Source of the DNA: Paramecium octaurelia | Lineage: Eukaryota; Ciliophora; Oligohymenophorea; Peniculida; Parameciidae | NCBI GenBank assembly: GCA_905182995.1 | Contig: CAJJDP010000037.1 | Span: 67,369 to 131,368 of the forward strand | DNA: 64,000 bases | Direction: 5' to 3' | Part shown: positions 60,627 to 64,000 of the stretch, one piece after another | Layout of the letters: each line of letters opens with the position of its first letter | Position numbering within the stretch: the stretch's first letter is position 1 | Position numbers and translations under genes: made by a program | The notes under the pieces: generated by a model | The model's input: only the letters and a program-made list of their open reading frames with translations | Databases searched by the model: none | Told to the model about the DNA's origin: nothing

Positions 60627-61487
60627 ATGGGGTGCCTTTAATCGCGGGATAAATCAAAAGAATTGTCAAATCAAAATACAGAACAACCTTAATTGTCTGA
60701 TGGTGAAGCGATAGATCCAAAAATAAAGAAAGACTTTGAAAGTTAGTCACTCGAAGATATGTAGAAGAAGGTAGTTATTGAGCCTTCTATTTCAATTGAT
60801 GAGGATAATAGCAGTAATTCACCTATGAGTCATTTCGATGAATAAATTAAAAAAAACTTTTTCAAAAACCAGGCAAAACCTAAGATATTAAAAAAAAATA
60901 TCCATCGTGATTTCTCTCCCAAAAGAACTCAAGAATAAAAGTAAAATGATTTAAAAAGATCTTCTTCGTAAAAATGTATTGAAGGAAACTACATACCAAA
61001 AAACAAGTTATATTACTAAAAATATAGAGAAATTAATAGAAATAGGATGAAAGATAGAATTAATAAGCATATATAAGAATAGCAACAAAATAATTTAGAA
61101 AATAATCAAACACAAATATCCTAATAGATGATAATAGAGCCCTTTCAAGAACAAGAAGTAGTTGCTCAGTATTCAAGAAAGAATAGCGAAAGTCAGTGTT
61201 CGCTTTCTGAGATTGATATAATTTGTTACTCTTGTCAGACAAAGATTTAAACTAATATCTTCCAACCAGAATGTTTGCACAATTATCATTAAAATTGCTT
61301 ATCAGAATTAATTACTTAACAAATCAAAGGTGATAAATTACAGATTTATTGTTTATGCAATAAAGTCATTCCAACAAAATTTATTGCATTTGTCTTAAAG
61401 TAGAGTGATAATTAAAATTAAGGCTAAGATTATTTGGATACATACTTTAATAAATAACACGATTTTCTAACTTAAAACTTATTTTGA
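60627..61487 (+). CDS. Lipidated RING/RBR-like protein A
   Basis: Intronless, 286 residues. N-terminus MGCLQSRDKSK fits N-myristoylation plus palmitoylation. The first 200 residues are polar and disordered. The C-terminal domain is RING-like: IICYSCQTKIQTNIFQPEC, LHNYHQNCLSELITQQIKGD, then YCLCNKVIP. The order Cys-x2-Cys ... Cys-x-His-x2-His-x2-Cys ... Cys-x-Cys resembles the first RING of RBR ligases, although the last pair is Cys-x-Cys. It is closely similar in pattern to the next gene, 186 bp downstream. A membrane-bound ubiquitin ligase is a plausible role. Confidence 0.7.
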
Positions 61488-61673
61488 AACATTTTTTGTC
61501 ATATATATTTTAAATAAAATAGTTAGAACCTTAAACAATATATTTGTTAATAAGTCAATCTTATAATGAAATAACTACACTTTCATAATGTTAATTAAAA
61601 ATTAAAAATATAGTTTCTATTTTGCTTAAATAATAAGAAAATATAATAATATATTTTGTTTAGATCAATAAAT

Positions 61674-62522
61674 ATGGCAAAATAACTTCCAAATAGTTCA
61701 AGGGATAGGATGACCCTAATCGATCTACTCTTTGATGAATGCTATTAAAAATAGAAGACTTTACCTTAGAATGTTCCGAAAATCAATATGAAATCAAATT
61801 TGAAGAAATCAGCACCAATAATATAATCTTTAGAATACAAGATTTAACCAAAAGAATCATCAATAAAATAAAAAGATAAAGCATCAAATGTTTATTCAAT
61901 AAATGAATTAATAATCTAAAATCCACAAAAACAATAATGGGAGTATCAATAAGTATAGAATTCTCAAACTAAATTACTGGAATTATTAAAACCTATTAAC
62001 TTTAAGAAATAAAAGAAAAAGGAGAACTTTAGATTGCATAACAGCGAGAACTGTTCAATAAATTCTTATAAACTACCAAATGTGTCTTCAAGATATATCA
62101 ATCAAAATGTTAGTAATAGTAATTCATATAGAATACAAGTAAGATAATCAGTTTAGGATATAATTAAATGTAAAATATGTTTTACATATATTGATTATGA
62201 TAATTATAAATTGAATTGTAAACACAGTTATCATAAAGATTGTTTAAGAGAATAACTCTAATAATAAATAAACTAAGGATAATACTATTTAAACTGTATT
62301 AGTTGCAATGAAAGAATAAAAAACAATGTATTAAGAAATATATTAAATAGAAGTATTATTGAATTATACTTCTTAAATTAAATTAAATTCATTGTTCAAA
62401 GATATCATAACACAGTTAAATTTGAGAAATGCAAAAAATGTTTCTTTTTTTGGATTAGAACACCGCTTGCAAATAATTTGGAGTCCTATTGTCAGATTTG
62501 TGACTCAAATAATTGTTAATGA
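61674..62522 (+). CDS. RING/RBR-like protein B
   Basis: Intronless, 282 residues. The N-terminal 170 residues are polar. The RING-like domain is IIKCKICFTYIDYDNYKLNC, KHSYHKDCLREQLQQQINQG, then LNCISCNERI. It continues into an IBR-like segment: YHNTVKFEKCKKCFFFW and ESYCQICDSNNCQ. It aligns by eye with the preceding gene over the whole RING block (Cys-x2-Cys, Cys-x-His-x-Tyr-His-x2-Cys-Leu, Cys-x2-Cys). It lacks the Met-Gly-Cys lipidation signal. The stop TGA (62520-62522) falls just after the last Cys of the IBR-like part; a coding-like frame continues briefly beyond it. Confidence 0.7.
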
Positions 62523-62713
62523 TTCAAATTATAATTATGCTAATTAGAGTATGAAAATAAATATATTTTTTGATATTCTAGAAATATTTAATAGTGGTTT
62601 GTGTATTATTCGATTGCGTATTCCCTTAAGTCTGAATGATTTTGATTTTCTGGTATGTTTATGAGATCTCAATTCCCATTTATAAATACTTATATTTAAT
62701 AATACATAAATTT

Positions 62714-64000
62714 ATGTAAAATATTGATAAGCATATCAATTTTCTTTGTTCAAAAATAAAAGGGGAGGAAGGAGTTAAATACCCCAAAGAAAACATCGAG
62801 TATAGTTCTGAAGCATAGCAGTATTTTAAAGAGAAATTTCCTCTTGTTTTGTCCAAAATGAAATTCAAATTACAAAAAAATTAGTTTCAAGAATTAACAA
62901 ATGATGAAGATTTCTTATTATCTTATATGAAACTATATAAACTAGATAGCTCCCATCAAATATTCAATAATGCTTTATAATGTTTCATCAGTCACATCAA
63001 TAATCCAGAAATATTATCATTTGTGATGGATGAAATCTCTAAAGAATATTAGTTTAATGAAGATTGGGCTGAAGGGACTGTTCCCAAATTAATTGAATAT
63101 ATCATGAAAGACTATCATGTGAGTGATATGATAGAAATAATTGTGTTTATTTTGAAAAATACGAACTTCAATTTGGAATTAATCTTAAAACATATAACAA
63201 CTACATTAAAATTAGCTAAACCAAAGAAATCTTATCAAAAGATTGATGATATGCACCCCCTTTTGAATTTAATTACTAAAATAGTATCAGTATTCTCTCC
63301 ATCTTTGGAGCAAGTCTAATAAACATACAATTTAATTTTGGCTGCTTATAGACATTTTTTTAGGGATTTACTAAGAAATTACGTAGCCTAATCGCAAGCT
63401 TCAGCTGTAGGAGATTTTCTAATTTAATTTAGTGCTCAACTTCCAGAGAAAATAGATTCCATATTTTGTGCTACTTAATTAATTACATTATTAGTAAATG
63501 AAATAGCCAATACTATTAGTTATTTATAATACGAGAAAAAGTTAATGTCTCAATAGAAGTTAAAACTATTAGATTTAGTAATAAACTTATATAATGGAGA
63601 TAGATTATATATGATTAATTTTTATTTCAATTTTTACGATATCAAATAATTGCCTGATGGAGATTGCTATTTATGTTAATATAAGGATTAAAAAATGTAT
63701 CAACTTATTGAAATTGAAACTGAAAAGAAAGAAAAGTTAATTGAGTGCTGCAAAGGATGTTTTTGTACCCAATTACAATTAAGCAATAATTATGAAGATT
63801 AAGTATATTTGCCAACTATCACATATGGTCATGCATGCAAAACTAAGTGTAATTGGATGAAACTCTATTATGAAAATTATCTTATCACTCAAAGTGTCAA
63901 TAGTGGGAAATAAAATAAAAAATCAAAATCCATCAGCATATAAAAATTAGATGAAATTGCTTAATCTCTAGAATAAATGTGCATTGATTATAGCAGATTA
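62714..64000 (+). CDS. Large protein of unknown function (continues past the window)
   Basis: An open frame of 429 codons from ATG at 62714 to the window end without TGA or need for introns. It is largely alpha-helical (repeats of the kind seen in armadillo/HEAT-type or Ubr4-type scaffolds: EDWAEGTVPKLIEYIMKD, LILKHITTTLKLAKPKK, HPLLNLITKIVSVFSPSLE). Near the end it has Cys/His clusters (GDCYLCQYKDQKM, ECCKGCFCTQLQ, YGHACKTKCNW). With the two RING-like genes just upstream, a ubiquitin-pathway scaffold is one guess, but nothing decides it. Confidence 0.65.

Overview
This window reads as macronuclear DNA of a Paramecium-like ciliate. Three things support that. Open frames are full of in-frame TAA and TAG (read as glutamine) and end only at TGA. 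The genes carry very short spliceosomal introns: about 95 were resolved by eye, nearly all 19-31 nt, mostly GTA...TAG. The DNA is AT-rich and densely packed, with intergenic gaps often of 20-400 bp. The species cannot be fixed from the sequence. No tRNA, rRNA, CRISPR array, telomere repeat or mobile element was recognised. All gene models below were translated by hand with the ciliate code and spliced by eye. Most models resolve to a clean multiple of three; the exceptions are flagged.

Layout. 1-9.4 kb: an axonemal dynein heavy-chain C-terminus, a RING protein, a very large HU-CCDC81/EF-hand fusion, and the p28 axonemal dynein light chain. 9.4-16.9 kb: a MAP kinase, an OSCA/TMEM63 channel-like protein, and THO complex subunit 1 with a polyasparagine tail. 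18-24 kb: a pseudokinase, a serine carboxypeptidase and a kinase with a long N-terminal extension. 24-31 kb: ribosomal protein eL20, ATG5, two large uncharacterised proteins and a membrane-anchored purple-acid-phosphatase-like enzyme. 31-36 kb: an ammonium transporter, mitochondrial ribosomal protein uS5m and a tandem CCCH zinc-finger protein. 36-42 kb: a membrane hybrid histidine kinase, an Mpv17-family protein and a second pseudokinase. 42-49.5 kb: a Cys-rich protein, a coiled-coil protein, PIBF1/CEP90 and capping protein alpha. 49.5-55.2 kb: a co-oriented minus-strand run with proteasome alpha (PSMA4), TAF6, two small proteins, ubiquitin-eL40 and a SHIPPO-like ciliary protein. 55.2-64 kb: a TBC RabGAP, a small EF-hand protein, a SANT/Myb protein, coiled-coil proteins, a tandem pair of RING/RBR-like proteins and a large gene running off the end.

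The set is a normal mix of housekeeping and cell-specific genes, but ciliary and basal-body genes are conspicuous (dynein heavy chain, HU-CCDC81, p28, PIBF1/CEP90, SHIPPO-like). Signalling genes are also prominent (MAPK, three PH/CDPK-like kinases of which two look catalytically dead, and a histidine kinase). The main novelty candidates are the HU-CCDC81/EF-hand fusion, the two pseudokinases, the MAPK with a T-Y-Y loop, the RING tandem pair, and several frame anomalies (in-frame TGA in p28, an ORF continuing past the SANT gene stop, an ATG-less ORF, overlapping or near-touching genes).
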